The notes under the pieces: generated by a model
What the model was told of the DNA's origin: nothing
Database searches by the model: none
Seen by the model: the letters and a program-made list of their open reading frames with translations, nothing else
Part shown: positions 33,748 through 42,125 of the stretch, piece after piece
Layout of the letters: the number at the start of each line of letters is the position of its first letter
Position numbering within the stretch: position 1 is the stretch's first letter
From: Sediminivirga luteola
GTDB taxonomy: Bacteria; Actinomycetota; Actinomycetes; Actinomycetales; Brevibacteriaceae
Assembly (NCBI RefSeq): GCF_014639315.1
Contig: NZ_BMFY01000020.1
Coordinates: 1 to 50,840 of the forward strand
Direction: 5' to 3'
Length of the DNA: 50,840 nucleotides
Translations under genes and position numbers: made by a program

Positions 33748-34620
33748 GTGACAGACAAGATGCAAGTACGGCCCCGGCGGCGTCCGCGACTGTCGGACGC
33801 CGAGACTGAGGAGCGGATGCTCGATGCGGGCTTGAGCTTCGTGGCGGAGCAAGGGCTCTCGCTGAGCCTCGAACACGTGCAGATGGAGGAGCTGATCCAG
33901 GCTGCGGGCGTCTCGCGCACGTCCTCTTACCGACGCTGGCCGACCAAGAGTCTCTTCGCCGCCGACCTGCTCATCAGGATCGCCCAAGCCACCGACCTCT
34001 CTGGCGACGTGCCGGGGCTGCCAGAAGCCCTCGAATCGATCCCGAGCACGCTCCTCGCGCGGCTCGGCACCCCGCAAGGACGGCGGGACGCGACCGTCGA
34101 GGTGCTGCGCATCGTCATGGGCACGGACTTCACGGCGATGCTGGCCTCCACCGAATGGAGGGCATACATCGCCCTGCGTGCCGCGTACATCGGCGTTCTC
34201 GACGGCGAACTCCGCACCCGCGTCGCCCGCGCACTCTCCGAGACCGAGCGTCGCTTCACAAAGCGTCGGTCGCAGACATTCCACGCCTTGGCCAAGCTTC
34301 TCGGATACCGATTGCGCGATCCCGCCACCACAACCTGGGAACAGGTTTCCCTCACCCTTAACGCCGTCGCGACAGGCATGCTGATCCATGCCTACTCCGA
34401 CCCCGCCGCAGTCACTGAGACGACCGAACGCACTGCGTTCGGATCGACCTACCCGGCCAAATGGAGCCCCGCAACGCACGCCGAAGCCGGAGTGATCCTC
34501 AGCGAATGGGAACCCGATCCCGACATCGAATGGAGCCCGGAACGCATCACGACACTCCGTGCCCGACTGACCGACGCCACCTCAACCCTCAACAGCATCC
34601 TCGCCACGCAAGACGCATGA
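33748..34620 (+). CDS. TetR-family transcriptional regulator
   Basis: A 290-residue TetR-type regulator, longer than the usual ~200. The N-terminal DNA-binding domain is visible as ERMLDAGLSFVAEQG, then MEELIQAAGVSRTSSYRRWPTKSLFAADLL. The C-terminal helical ligand domain is unassigned. The GTG start has no evident Shine-Dalgarno sequence, and the TACCAA half of the operator lies about 25 bp upstream, so the mRNA may be leaderless. It is divergent from the flavodoxin operon and most likely represses it. The ligand is unknown. Confidence 0.82.
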   Translation: MTDKMQVRPRRRPRLSDAETEERMLDAGLSFVAEQGLSLSLEHVQMEELIQAAGVSRTSSYRRWPTKSLFAADLLIRIAQATDLSGDVPGLPEALESIPSTLLARLGTPQGRRDATVEVLRIVMGTDFTAMLASTEWRAYIALRAAYIGVLDGELRTRVARALSETERRFTKRRSQTFHALAKLLGYRLRDPATTTWEQVSLTLNAVATGMLIHAYSDPAAVTETTERTAFGSTYPAKWSPATHAEAGVILSEWEPDPDIEWSPERITTLRARLTDATSTLNSILATQDA

Positions 34621-34796
34621 CACTGCCTCAAACTCTCTGACGACACACGCGGACAATCCCGCATGCCTGACAACGGATAACACCCGCCCCACAGCGCCTT
34701 CGACGCTCCTCCTTGAACTCACCTCCCCCGAGCAGGCGCCGGCACTCCTGCCCAACAAAGCTATGCACGCATTTTACGGCGGGGCCGTAGTGCACA

Positions 34797-34826
34797 CCTC
34801 CCTCATGAGACCACTCATGAGGGAGG
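34797..34826 (+). repeat. Perfect 13-bp inverted repeat before element relaxase
   Basis: CCTCCCTCATGAG (34797-34809), loop ACCA, CTCATGAGGGAGG (34814-34826). The right arm contains the GGGAGG that would serve as ribosome-binding site for the relaxase ATG at 34832. It may be an oriT hairpin, a translational switch or both. Confidence 0.85.
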
Positions 34827-34831
34827 CCAGG

Positions 34832-35815
34832 ATGAAGGGCGGCGTGCTCCTGTTCCGCGGCACAGGTGCTGCCGCGCGACGGTACGTCGAGGCCGACCGC
34901 TCCCGCGCCGACGAGTACTACCTCGGCGCGGACAACGCGGTGGCCGAGTACACGGTGATCGACGCCAGGGGCGAAGTCACCGCCGCCCGGTCGCTGTCGG
35001 CGGATGAGTACGAGGGGTGGGTGGACTGGATCAACCCCGTCACCGGGGAGTCAATGGGCACCCCACGCAAGCCCGGCGAGGTTCGGAAGGGGTCGCCATT
35101 GTTCGCGGAGATGACGATCAACGCCCCCAAGAGCCTGTCGGTCGCCGCCGCTCTGCACCCCGAAGTGTCGGAGGCGCTGGATGTGGCGCAGCAGGACGCG
35201 GCCGGGGAGATACGGCGGTTCCTCGGCCGACACTCGGTCACGCTGGCGGGGCCGCGCGGCGCGCAGGAAGTCCTCCCGGTCGAGCACATGCAGACCGTCG
35301 CGATCACGCACAAGACGAGCCGTGCGGGTGATCCGCACCGGCATATCCACTTCCAGATCGGCACACGGGTGTGGGCAGGCGGGAAGTGGCGAGCACTGAC
35401 CACCGCGGCCCTGTTCAAGCAGCAAGGAGCGATCCGCGCCCTCGGCACGGCGGTGATCGCCGCACACACCCAACTCGCGCAGACCCTCGCGGATCATGGC
35501 CTGACCCTCGACCCGGTATCCGGCGAGTTCGCGGAACTGGAGCCGTTCAACCAGGTGATGAGCAAGCGGTCGGCGCAGATCAGGCGGAAACCTGGACCGC
35601 ATGGTCGCCGAGTGGGAGGCGGAGCATCCCGGCGAGGTGGCTGGCCCGGCACTGACGGCGCGGTTGCAGGATGCGGCCTGGGCGCATCAGCGGCCCGGCA
35701 AGAAGCCCACCACCTTGAAGAACGAGCAGTGGTGGCAACAAGAACTCGCAGACGCCGGTTACGACCCGACCCGCGCACGGCGGCGGGAGGTGCCTGCCTC
35801 GGTATCGCTGGATGA
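34832..35815 (+). pseudogene. Element-borne MobF relaxase, N-terminal part before frameshift
   Basis: The relaxase domain of a third, distinct MobF protein carried by the integrated element. It has an early double tyrosine (DEYYLG, Tyr29/30), a substrate block EMTINAPKSLSVAAALHP and the metal triad GDPHRHIHFQIG (His169, 171, 173). The true sequence runs to residue ~252 (SKRSAQIRR) and then leaves frame; the remaining codons to 35815 are shadow sequence. One extra A in the run at 35588-35590 accounts for it, since the next frame continues directly as NLDRMVAEWEAEHPGE. Start: ATG 34832 with GGGAGG inside the hairpin, though the frame is open from 34763. Confidence 0.85.
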
Positions 35816-38291
35816 CCTGGCGGTGCAGGAGGTCGCCAGCCGTGCACTGGACCGGAGCGCCGCTGCCGCATCGACCTGGACCCGACACACCGTGGCCGAG
35901 CACGTCACCCGCATCACCACCGAGGCGGGCGTGCAAGCAACTCCCGCGGAGTTGCGGGAGTTCATCACCCTGGCAACCGGGCTAGCAACCTCCGATTGCT
36001 TCTCCGTGCTCCCGCCTGGCGCGCCCGCCCCGGAGCATGTTGCGCATCTGACCAGCCTGAGCGTCGTCGCCGCCGAGACAGCGCTGCGCGACCAGATCAC
36101 CTCCGCTGCAACGGAGCAGGAGCCGGAGCACCCGGACGTGACCCGTGCAGCGCAAGCCGCTCGACTCGATGCCGGGCAGACCGTCGCCGCCGCCGCGGTC
36201 GCCTCGACCGACCCGCTCGTGATCGTGGAGGGAGCCGCAGGCAGCGGGAAGACCACCATGCTCCGCATCGCCATAGAGGTCGCGGCTGAGCACGGCAGAG
36301 CTGCGCGGGTAGTTGCGCCGACGTTGCGGGCGGCGCAGGTTGCCCATGACGAACTCGGCGTCCCGGCGACGAGCGTTGCGGCGCTGGTGCATGCGCACGG
36401 GTGGCGATGGAACGACGACGGAGTGTGGACACGCCTGAACCCCGGTGACACCGACCCCGCCACCGGCGGCACCTACACCGGGCCACCCGACGACGCGCGA
36501 CTGGATCGCGGGACACGGGTGATTGTGGACGAGGCCGGAATGCTCGACCAAGACACCGCCCACGCCCTCCTCACCATCACCCAAGAAGCAGGCGCGACGG
36601 TCGCGCTCGTGGGCGACCGAGCCCAACTCCCTGCGGTCGGCCGTGGCGGGGTGCTCGACATGGCCGCGCAGATCAGGGGCCGCACCTACGACATGACCGA
36701 ACTGCACCGGTTCGCTGATGCCGAGTACGCCTCGTTGACGTTGACGATGCGGGACAGGGCGCATCCCGGTGACGTGTTCGACCGGCTCGCCGCCCTGGGC
36801 CTCGTCAGGCTGCACGCCGACGAGGACGCGGCCCGCGAGCACATCACCGAGACCGTCGAGAACGGGGACGCGATCACCGTTGCCACCAACGACGAAGCCG
36901 CTGCGGTGAACGAGCGCATCCGTGCCGGGAGGGTCGAGCGCGGCGAGGTCGACGACACGACGACGGCGACCGGCAGCGACGGCCTGCGCATCGGGGCCGG
37001 TGACCTGATCCAGACCCGCCGCAACGACAACGCCCTGGGGGTGACGAATCGGCAGCAGTGGGCCGTCCAGCGCGTCACCGATGACGGCACCGTGTATGCC
37101 CGCGAAGTCGGCAGCGGGCGCAGGAACGCTCGCACCGTCACCCTGCCCGCCGAGTACGTGACTGAGCATGCGCACCTGTCGTACGCGGCGACCGCCTACG
37201 GCGTCCAAGGCACAACCGTCGACGCCTCGCACACGGTGCTGTCGGAGGCGACGAGCGCGGCAGGCGTCTACGTCGGGATGACCCGAGGCCGCGAGGCGAA
37301 CCGGCTTCACATCGTCGCGGAGAACCTCGCGGATGCTCGGGGACAGTTCATCGACGCGATAAAACGCGACCCGTCAGACCGCGGCCTCGACCACGCCGCC
37401 GCCCAAGCCGCCCAAGCCGTGCAGGGCCTCGTCGCAGACGGCCCCGTGCGTCTCGTCACCGATGAACTCGCACGCCTCACCACCGAGGCCGAACGCGCGG
37501 AACAGGCGGCGGAACGGTGGGAACAGATTGCCAATCGGCTCGATGCCCAACGCGCCGCGCATCGTGCCGAGGATGGCGAACAGGCCGACATACTGCACCG
37601 CGCCGAGGCAGAAGCCGAGCGTGTGCGTGCCGAGGTCACTCAGCCGCACATCGTCCAGGCCGAGGCGGGTAGCGCCGCTTACCTTGCCGCTATCAAGGAC
37701 GAGGCGGCCGCGAGTGCTCGCCTCTCAACGGCGGGGCGGTTCGGTAGGCGCAAGGCTCGCACCGAGCAACATGCCGCGACCGAACAAGCGCGCACCGTCC
37801 GGGCGCAGCTCCGCGACGCCTGGGGCGGTGAGCCGCCCCGCACCGGCGACGCACTTATCGCATGGGCGGCCCAGGCAGCCGCACGGCGAGCCGAGAGCGA
37901 CCCCCGCGTGACCGATGCCGACCGCGCCGTCGGAACAGCACGCGCAGACCAGAAGGCGACCAGGCAGCGACACCAGCACGAGCGGAGGGCGTTGCTGGCC
38001 CGTGAGGTCGGGGCCGACCAAGCCCGCCGCGCTCAGTTCGGCATGAGCACGGTCAACCCCCACCGCAACGCCCAAGACGCCCGAACGCGAGCCGCCCTCG
38101 TCCGGGCCGAAGCCGACGAACTCCGCAGCCTCCCCACGGGCGACGCCGCCAGGCGCATCGAGACCAAGCGTGCCGAGAAGGAGCGTACGCAGCGGCATGC
38201 GGCTCAAGGGACACGGCAAATCCACGACCCGCTCGACCATGACGCCTACCGCGGCAGTCCACGCCGTGACGGCCCAGAACGCAGGCTCTGA
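35601..38291 (+). CDS. Element-borne MobF relaxase, helicase part after frameshift
   Basis: 896 codons continuing the relaxase in the +1-shifted frame. RecD-type helicase motifs are clear: Walker A VEGAAGSGKTT (residues ~209-219), VIVDEAGMLDQDTAHALL as Walker B, ALVGDRAQLPAVGRGG, and a C-terminal motif TAYGVQGTTVDASHTVLSEA with GMTRGREANRLH. The last 250 residues are long charged helices. Combined with the N-terminal part the protein would be about 1150 residues. If the single-base difference is a sequencing error the gene is whole; if real, only fragments are made from the ATG at 35601. This relaxase is not a close copy of the 8016 and 27444/39080 pair. Confidence 0.85.
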   Translation: MVAEWEAEHPGEVAGPALTARLQDAAWAHQRPGKKPTTLKNEQWWQQELADAGYDPTRARRREVPASVSLDDLAVQEVASRALDRSAAAASTWTRHTVAEHVTRITTEAGVQATPAELREFITLATGLATSDCFSVLPPGAPAPEHVAHLTSLSVVAAETALRDQITSAATEQEPEHPDVTRAAQAARLDAGQTVAAAAVASTDPLVIVEGAAGSGKTTMLRIAIEVAAEHGRAARVVAPTLRAAQVAHDELGVPATSVAALVHAHGWRWNDDGVWTRLNPGDTDPATGGTYTGPPDDARLDRGTRVIVDEAGMLDQDTAHALLTITQEAGATVALVGDRAQLPAVGRGGVLDMAAQIRGRTYDMTELHRFADAEYASLTLTMRDRAHPGDVFDRLAALGLVRLHADEDAAREHITETVENGDAITVATNDEAAAVNERIRAGRVERGEVDDTTTATGSDGLRIGAGDLIQTRRNDNALGVTNRQQWAVQRVTDDGTVYAREVGSGRRNARTVTLPAEYVTEHAHLSYAATAYGVQGTTVDASHTVLSEATSAAGVYVGMTRGREANRLHIVAENLADARGQFIDAIKRDPSDRGLDHAAAQAAQAVQGLVADGPVRLVTDELARLTTEAERAEQAAERWEQIANRLDAQRAAHRAEDGEQADILHRAEAEAERVRAEVTQPHIVQAEAGSAAYLAAIKDEAAASARLSTAGRFGRRKARTEQHAATEQARTVRAQLRDAWGGEPPRTGDALIAWAAQAAARRAESDPRVTDADRAVGTARADQKATRQRHQHERRALLAREVGADQARRAQFGMSTVNPHRNAQDARTRAALVRAEADELRSLPTGDAARRIETKRAEKERTQRHAAQGTRQIHDPLDHDAYRGSPRRDGPERRL

Positions 38292-38405
38292 ACCCCGTGG
38301 TGCGGCTGACCTTCCGAATCAGGACGACACTGACTCGGCGGTGCCGCTACGCGGACGATGGGAGAATGGGCTACGCGCAACGGTCTAGGGATGCGTCCCG
38401 TTCGC

Positions 38406-38418
38406 GGGTTTGACGCCA
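38406..38418 (+). repeat. Inverted copy of the element's right-end 13-mer
   Basis: GGGTTTGACGCCA here is the exact reverse complement of TGGCGTCAAACCC at 39056-39068, which contains part of the right attachment arm. The two copies flank the M23 peptidase gene. Confidence 0.7.
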
Positions 38419-38437
38419 GACGATGGAAAGGAGCCGC

Positions 38438-39055
38438 GTGGCTGCTTCTGTCGATCTGGAATACCCGTTCACAGGCAGATGGCTCGTCCAGAACAGCCCC
38501 GCCAACCGAGTGCCCAGCCACGGCACGGCGCTGCTGGCCACGTCCTACGCCATCGACTTCGTTCCCACCGATGACGCCGGACGCACCGCGCCCATCACGT
38601 TCAGTTCGCTCATACGGCCCGAACCGACAGAGAAGTTCCCTGGCTTCGGACGCATGATCCTGGCACCTGTCGAGGGGATCGTCGTCTCCGCGCACGACAC
38701 CGAACCCGACCACCCGGCATATCGCGGACTACCGTCTATCGGCTACGCCCTCACCCAGCAGCGCCGTGCCCGAGCAGGGTGGATCGCACTTGCCGGTAAC
38801 CACGTGCTCATCGAGGCCGGTGGTGTCGTGGTCGCCCTCTGCCATCTCCAACAAGGCAGCCTGAGAGTCCGGACGGGACAGCGCGTGCAGATAGGCGCCG
38901 AGCTCGCGCGCTGCGGGAACTCCGGCAACAGCACCGAGCCGCACGTCCACATCCAAGCGATCACTACCCCCGATATCGAGCGCGCCATAGCCGTGCCCCT
39001 CACGTTCAGGGGCACCCTCCCGCGCAACGGAGAGGTCATCGACGTCAGCGAGTAG
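38438..39055 (+). CDS. M23-family metallopeptidase-like protein
   Basis: A 205-residue protein with the LytM/M23 zinc-site pattern: SHGTALLATSYAID (His28, Asp40), a GNHVLIEAGGVVVALCHLQ core strand, and PHVHIQ (His169, His171). M23 enzymes cut peptidoglycan cross-bridges, and conjugative elements often carry such a hydrolase. However, no signal peptide or membrane segment is visible, so export or a different role is open. GTG 38438 was chosen because AAAGGAG lies five bases before it; an ATG at 38423 overlaps that site. The stop lies five bp before the right attachment arm, so in the circular form it would directly precede the integrase. Confidence 0.8.
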   Translation: MAASVDLEYPFTGRWLVQNSPANRVPSHGTALLATSYAIDFVPTDDAGRTAPITFSSLIRPEPTEKFPGFGRMILAPVEGIVVSAHDTEPDHPAYRGLPSIGYALTQQRRARAGWIALAGNHVLIEAGGVVVALCHLQQGSLRVRTGQRVQIGAELARCGNSGNSTEPHVHIQAITTPDIERAIAVPLTFRGTLPRNGEVIDVSE

Positions 39056-39059
39056 TGGC

Positions 39060-39090
39060 GTCAAACCCAACACGTGGTATTCCCGGCGCC
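39060..39090. other. Right attachment junction of integrated element
   Basis: Element arm GTCAAACCCAACACGTGGTA (39060-39079), then TT (39080-39081), then relaxase sequence CCCGGCGCC. The inverse of this arm matches the left-end arm at 16 of 20 positions, aligned symmetrically on the TT. Confidence 0.88.
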
Positions 39091-40758
39091 GGCAGGTCCC
39101 ACCAGCACATCGAGAACCCGACCGGAGACCGCGATCTTCATCAGCGCGTCGGCCTGGTCCTCACCGAGCATCCGCCCCTCACGATCAGGCTTCGTGGTCA
39201 CCTTCTCGACCGCCGCCAGCGGCACGGCCGGTCCGGTCATGGTGCGGGAGCGGTCGAGCAGACGATCCTCGGCGGTCAGCAGCAGCTCGGAGGAGAACAC
39301 GGTCGAGTGCTTGGGCCGGAACACGCTCGTGCCATCCACCCGCCGGAACGCGACGGGTGAGGTGGCGAGGTCGGGTGGCGTCAACCGCAGCGAGGCTTGC
39401 TCGGCGGCGTCGGCGATCATCCCCACGACCGCTTCGCGGTCTTGCATGGTGGCGAAGCGCCAGTCCATCGTCTGCCGGGACGCCTCGGCCATCAGGTTCC
39501 ACCGCCGCCACGTGGACCGCTTCTCACCCACCACCCCGACTACGGTCTGCCCGAGTTCACCGATGGCGTCCAGGGGCACGTCATCGGCGCGCAGCAACAG
39601 CGGCTTGTCGTTGTCGGTGACGGCGCGCGCCCAGTCGGTGGCGTCCTGGCCGAGTACCCCGGTGGCGCGGGTGCGCCACTCGGCAGTCAGGTCGGCTAGC
39701 GACCGCACCTTCTTCTCCGGGCGTGTGGCGAGGGTGGCTTGGGCGCGCAGCTTGATGATCGTGGCGGTGGAGGGTTGGCGGCCGTGCTTGGCGACGTACT
39801 CGGCGATCAATCGGTCCTTCTCGGCGTCGATGTGCCGGGCACGGGTGGAGAACTCCTGGACCAACTCCTCCGGCACGGTACTGATCGCCCATGCCGGGTT
39901 CCGGTCCCGGCCCATGTCGCGGGCCTCCCACTCGACGCCGAAGGTGCGGGTCATGTGATCGGCGAACACCGCTTCGTGCAGCTCCGACAGGGCGACGACA
40001 GCGGCGTGCATCGGGCGCCCATCCAAGCTCCGCCACTTCCCATCCAGCACGGTCTGCACCTTGTTGCTGAGGACGACATGGGTGTGCAGATGGGGGTCGA
40101 CGGCGCGGGAGTCGAAATGATCGAACGCCGTCGCGACCAAGCCGGCGACATCCACCTGTGCAACGGCCCCGTCGCCCGCGGTTGCACCGGTGCGGGTGGC
40201 CGCAACCTCCCGCTCCATGAACGCAACCACCTCTGCAACCGCCCGATGATGCGCCTCCCCAATCAGCGCCTGCGTGCCGGCGTCGGCGACCGCCCACAAC
40301 GCCGAGGCCGACTTCGGGATCGAGAAGGTGAAGTCGAACCCCGCCACCGCCCGCCGCCTGCCGCGCTCGGTCTCCTCCGCCTCAATCTGCGCGACCGCCT
40401 CACCCTTCGCGCCCGGACTCAGGTCCGGGTCAAGGTCGGCGATCCGGGCCTCGATCCGCTCCGGCACCGACTTGTAAGCGGGGAACGCGTGCCCGAGGGG
40501 GTCGCCGGTGATCGGGTCACGGCCCATGCCCATCAAGAGCTGGAGCTGAGCCTCCGACACCCGATCACCCACGACGAGCTGACCCTTGCCGAGTGAGGCG
40601 ACGCCGGACCCGAGCCACTGGCCCGGTGGCGTACCTGCCTCCGCGTAGTACCTCGTCAACGGCGTCGACAGCTCACGATCCCCATCCGCGGCCGCGATCG
40701 TGCGCAGCAGGTACTTGTAGCCATCGCCCGCGCTCATCACGCGCATCGAAACCGTCAC
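39080..40758 (-). pseudogene. MobF relaxase copy 2, N-terminal relaxase half
   Basis: 559 codons of relaxase plus the start of the helicase domain. It has VTVSMRVMSAGDGYKYLLR, RYYAEAG as the tyrosine motif, DPHLHTHVVLSNKV as the metal triad, and it ends inside Walker A. After GPAGAG the reading frame enters the inserted element and stops as NTTCWV (39061). The protein made now would keep the nicking domain but lack the helicase. The start GTG at 40758 was set by alignment with the intact copy. The helicase half is at 27444-29318. Confidence 0.92.
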
Positions 40759-40812
40759 CACGACACCGCCCTTCGACGGTCAGGTGAGCGGACGCTGACC
40801 ACGCGAACGCGC

Positions 40813-40830
40813 TGTCAACTTTGGTTGACA
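40813..40830. promoter_or_regulatory. Palindrome upstream of MobF copy 2
   Basis: TGTCAAC-TTTG-GTTGACA, a perfect 7-bp inverted repeat, lies 55 bp upstream of the relaxase start and in the divergent gap to the methyltransferase gene. It is a candidate operator or oriT component. Confidence 0.5.
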
Positions 40831-40993
40831 CCTCGATCTGCAAGACGCGTGTGACCTCGGATGGCGGTCAGAGCGAAGGCCGGAGATGGGGGCGTCGGGC
40901 GGTGTCGCTCGCGTGGCTCGACGAGCTGCGGGCGTGCCGGAGTTGTGCACCTGACAGTTGGCCAGCTCGGCATCAGTGCTCAACGAGGCACGG

Positions 40994-42118
40994 ATGCCGG
41001 GGACGACCTTCACCGGAGCAGACTTTATGCACGACCTCGACATCAGCGGCGAACCACGACTCAGGATCGGGTCGCTGTTCAGCGGCTACGGCGGCCTCGA
41101 CCTCGCCGTCGAGCACGTATTCAACGCCACGACCGTGTGGTTCTCCGAACTCAACGCGCCCGTCGCCCGCGTCTTCTCGCACCACTGGCCCGAAGCTCCG
41201 AATCTTGGCGACATCACGGCCATCGACTGGAGTCAGGTCGAGCCCGTGGACATCCTCATCGGCGGATTCCCGTGCCAAGACGTTTCCACGGTAGGCAAGC
41301 GCGCCGGCCTTGCTCCGGGTACGCGCTCGGGTCTCTGGGCGCACATGGCCGTAGCCATCGACGCGCTCCAGCCCGAATGGGTCGTCATCGAGAACGTCCG
41401 CGGGCTGCTGTCCTCACCCGCGACGCGGCCATCCGCAGAAGGAGATAACCATGACCGACGCAACCCAGGCGATGCATCCCCCGACGGCGCAACCCTTCGC
41501 AACGTGGAACCCGACCCGTGGCATCTGGGAGACTACGCAACTCGACCTCTTCGGGCTCTCGGCGCCGTTCTCGGCGATCTGGCCGACTTGCGGCTGGATG
41601 CAGGATGGATCGGCTTACCGGCTTCCCTTGTCGGCGCTCCTCACCAACGCTTCCGCATCTTCGCCCTCGCCCGGCGCACTGTTCCGCACCCCGCTGGCGA
41701 CGGACTCATCGCGCGGTGGAGAGACTCTCGACCAGGTGCGAGCGAGACGAGGGACGATTGCGCTGTCGCACCAGATCATCGACTTCGCCCTCCACGGACC
41801 GGGTGGCTCATCGAACAGGAGAGCCGAATCGGAGACGCTGTGGTCGCTGATCGACGGACTGTTCAGCGATGGGGACGCTACGCCGACGCCATCACTCGTT
41901 GGGAACACATCACCGGGCGACCCGCGCAAGCGCCAGCCCTCCTGAACGACGCCGACGGCCCCCGCCCAGCACCGGCATTCGTCGAATGGCTCATGGGCCT
42001 GCCGACTGGATGGGTCACCGATAGCGGCGACCTGACGCAGAATCAACAGATCACCGCCCTCGGCAACGGAGTGCTACCCCTCCAGGCTGTGTCCGCGCTG
42101 TCACTGCTCGCCGCGTGA
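40994..42118 (+). CDS. DNA (cytosine-5) methyltransferase
   Basis: A 374-residue C5-cytosine methyltransferase that modifies a DNA motif using SAM. Motif I is SLFSGYGGLDLA (27-38), the catalytic motif IV is GGFPCQDVS (Cys94), motif VI is ENVRG (133-137), motif VIII is QRFRIFALAR and motif X is GNGVLPLQA. The target-recognition region is short. The ATG at 40994 follows ACGAGG at six bases; TTG 40958 would extend it. No matching endonuclease sits beside it, so it may be an orphan or antirestriction methylase. Codons from about residue 153 to 317 also carry a second long reading frame. Confidence 0.88.
   Translation: MPGTTFTGADFMHDLDISGEPRLRIGSLFSGYGGLDLAVEHVFNATTVWFSELNAPVARVFSHHWPEAPNLGDITAIDWSQVEPVDILIGGFPCQDVSTVGKRAGLAPGTRSGLWAHMAVAIDALQPEWVVIENVRGLLSSPATRPSAEGDNHDRRNPGDASPDGATLRNVEPDPWHLGDYATRPLRALGAVLGDLADLRLDAGWIGLPASLVGAPHQRFRIFALARRTVPHPAGDGLIARWRDSRPGASETRDDCAVAPDHRLRPPRTGWLIEQESRIGDAVVADRRTVQRWGRYADAITRWEHITGRPAQAPALLNDADGPRPAPAFVEWLMGLPTGWVTDSGDLTQNQQITALGNGVLPLQAVSALSLLAA
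41451..41945 (+). CDS. Nested reading frame inside the methyltransferase gene
   Basis: A 164-residue frame lying wholly within the methyltransferase gene in a different frame. Its ATG follows AGAAGGAG at six bases, the strongest ribosome-binding site in this part of the window. The product has composition like a real protein: WNPTRGIWETTQLDLFG, then SAIWPTCGWMQDGSAYRLP, LFRTPLATDSSRGGETLDQV and a Pro/Ser tail. The WPxxG(x)nDGSxY and LRTP-like blocks recall segments that accompany cytosine methyltransferases in actinophage-type genes, from memory and not checked. No function is assigned; the overlap makes dual coding the main point. Confidence 0.6.
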   Translation: MTDATQAMHPPTAQPFATWNPTRGIWETTQLDLFGLSAPFSAIWPTCGWMQDGSAYRLPLSALLTNASASSPSPGALFRTPLATDSSRGGETLDQVRARRGTIALSHQIIDFALHGPGGSSNRRAESETLWSLIDGLFSDGDATPTPSLVGNTSPGDPRKRQPS

Positions 42119-42125
42119 ACGTGGG

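Larger units (their letters stand above)
29317..39081. mobile_element. Serine-integrase element inserted in MobF Walker A codon
   Basis: A 9.76-kb element bounded by hybrid attachment sites sharing TT. It carries a serine recombinase at the left end, a regulator-like ORF, a TM2 protein, flavodoxin, a membrane protein, a TetR regulator, its own MobF-type relaxase (frameshifted) and an M23 peptidase at the right end. There are no type IV secretion genes, so it would need a helper for transfer, which makes it an integrative mobilizable element. Excision at TT regenerates an uninterrupted relaxase frame reading GPAGAGKTTA. The same site in the intact copy at 8016 encodes GPAGTGKTTA and is empty. 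Confidence 0.9.

Noticed and set aside
35982-37310. 442-codon minus-strand frame
   Set aside because: Antisense to the element relaxase helicase, whose Walker motifs are on the plus strand.
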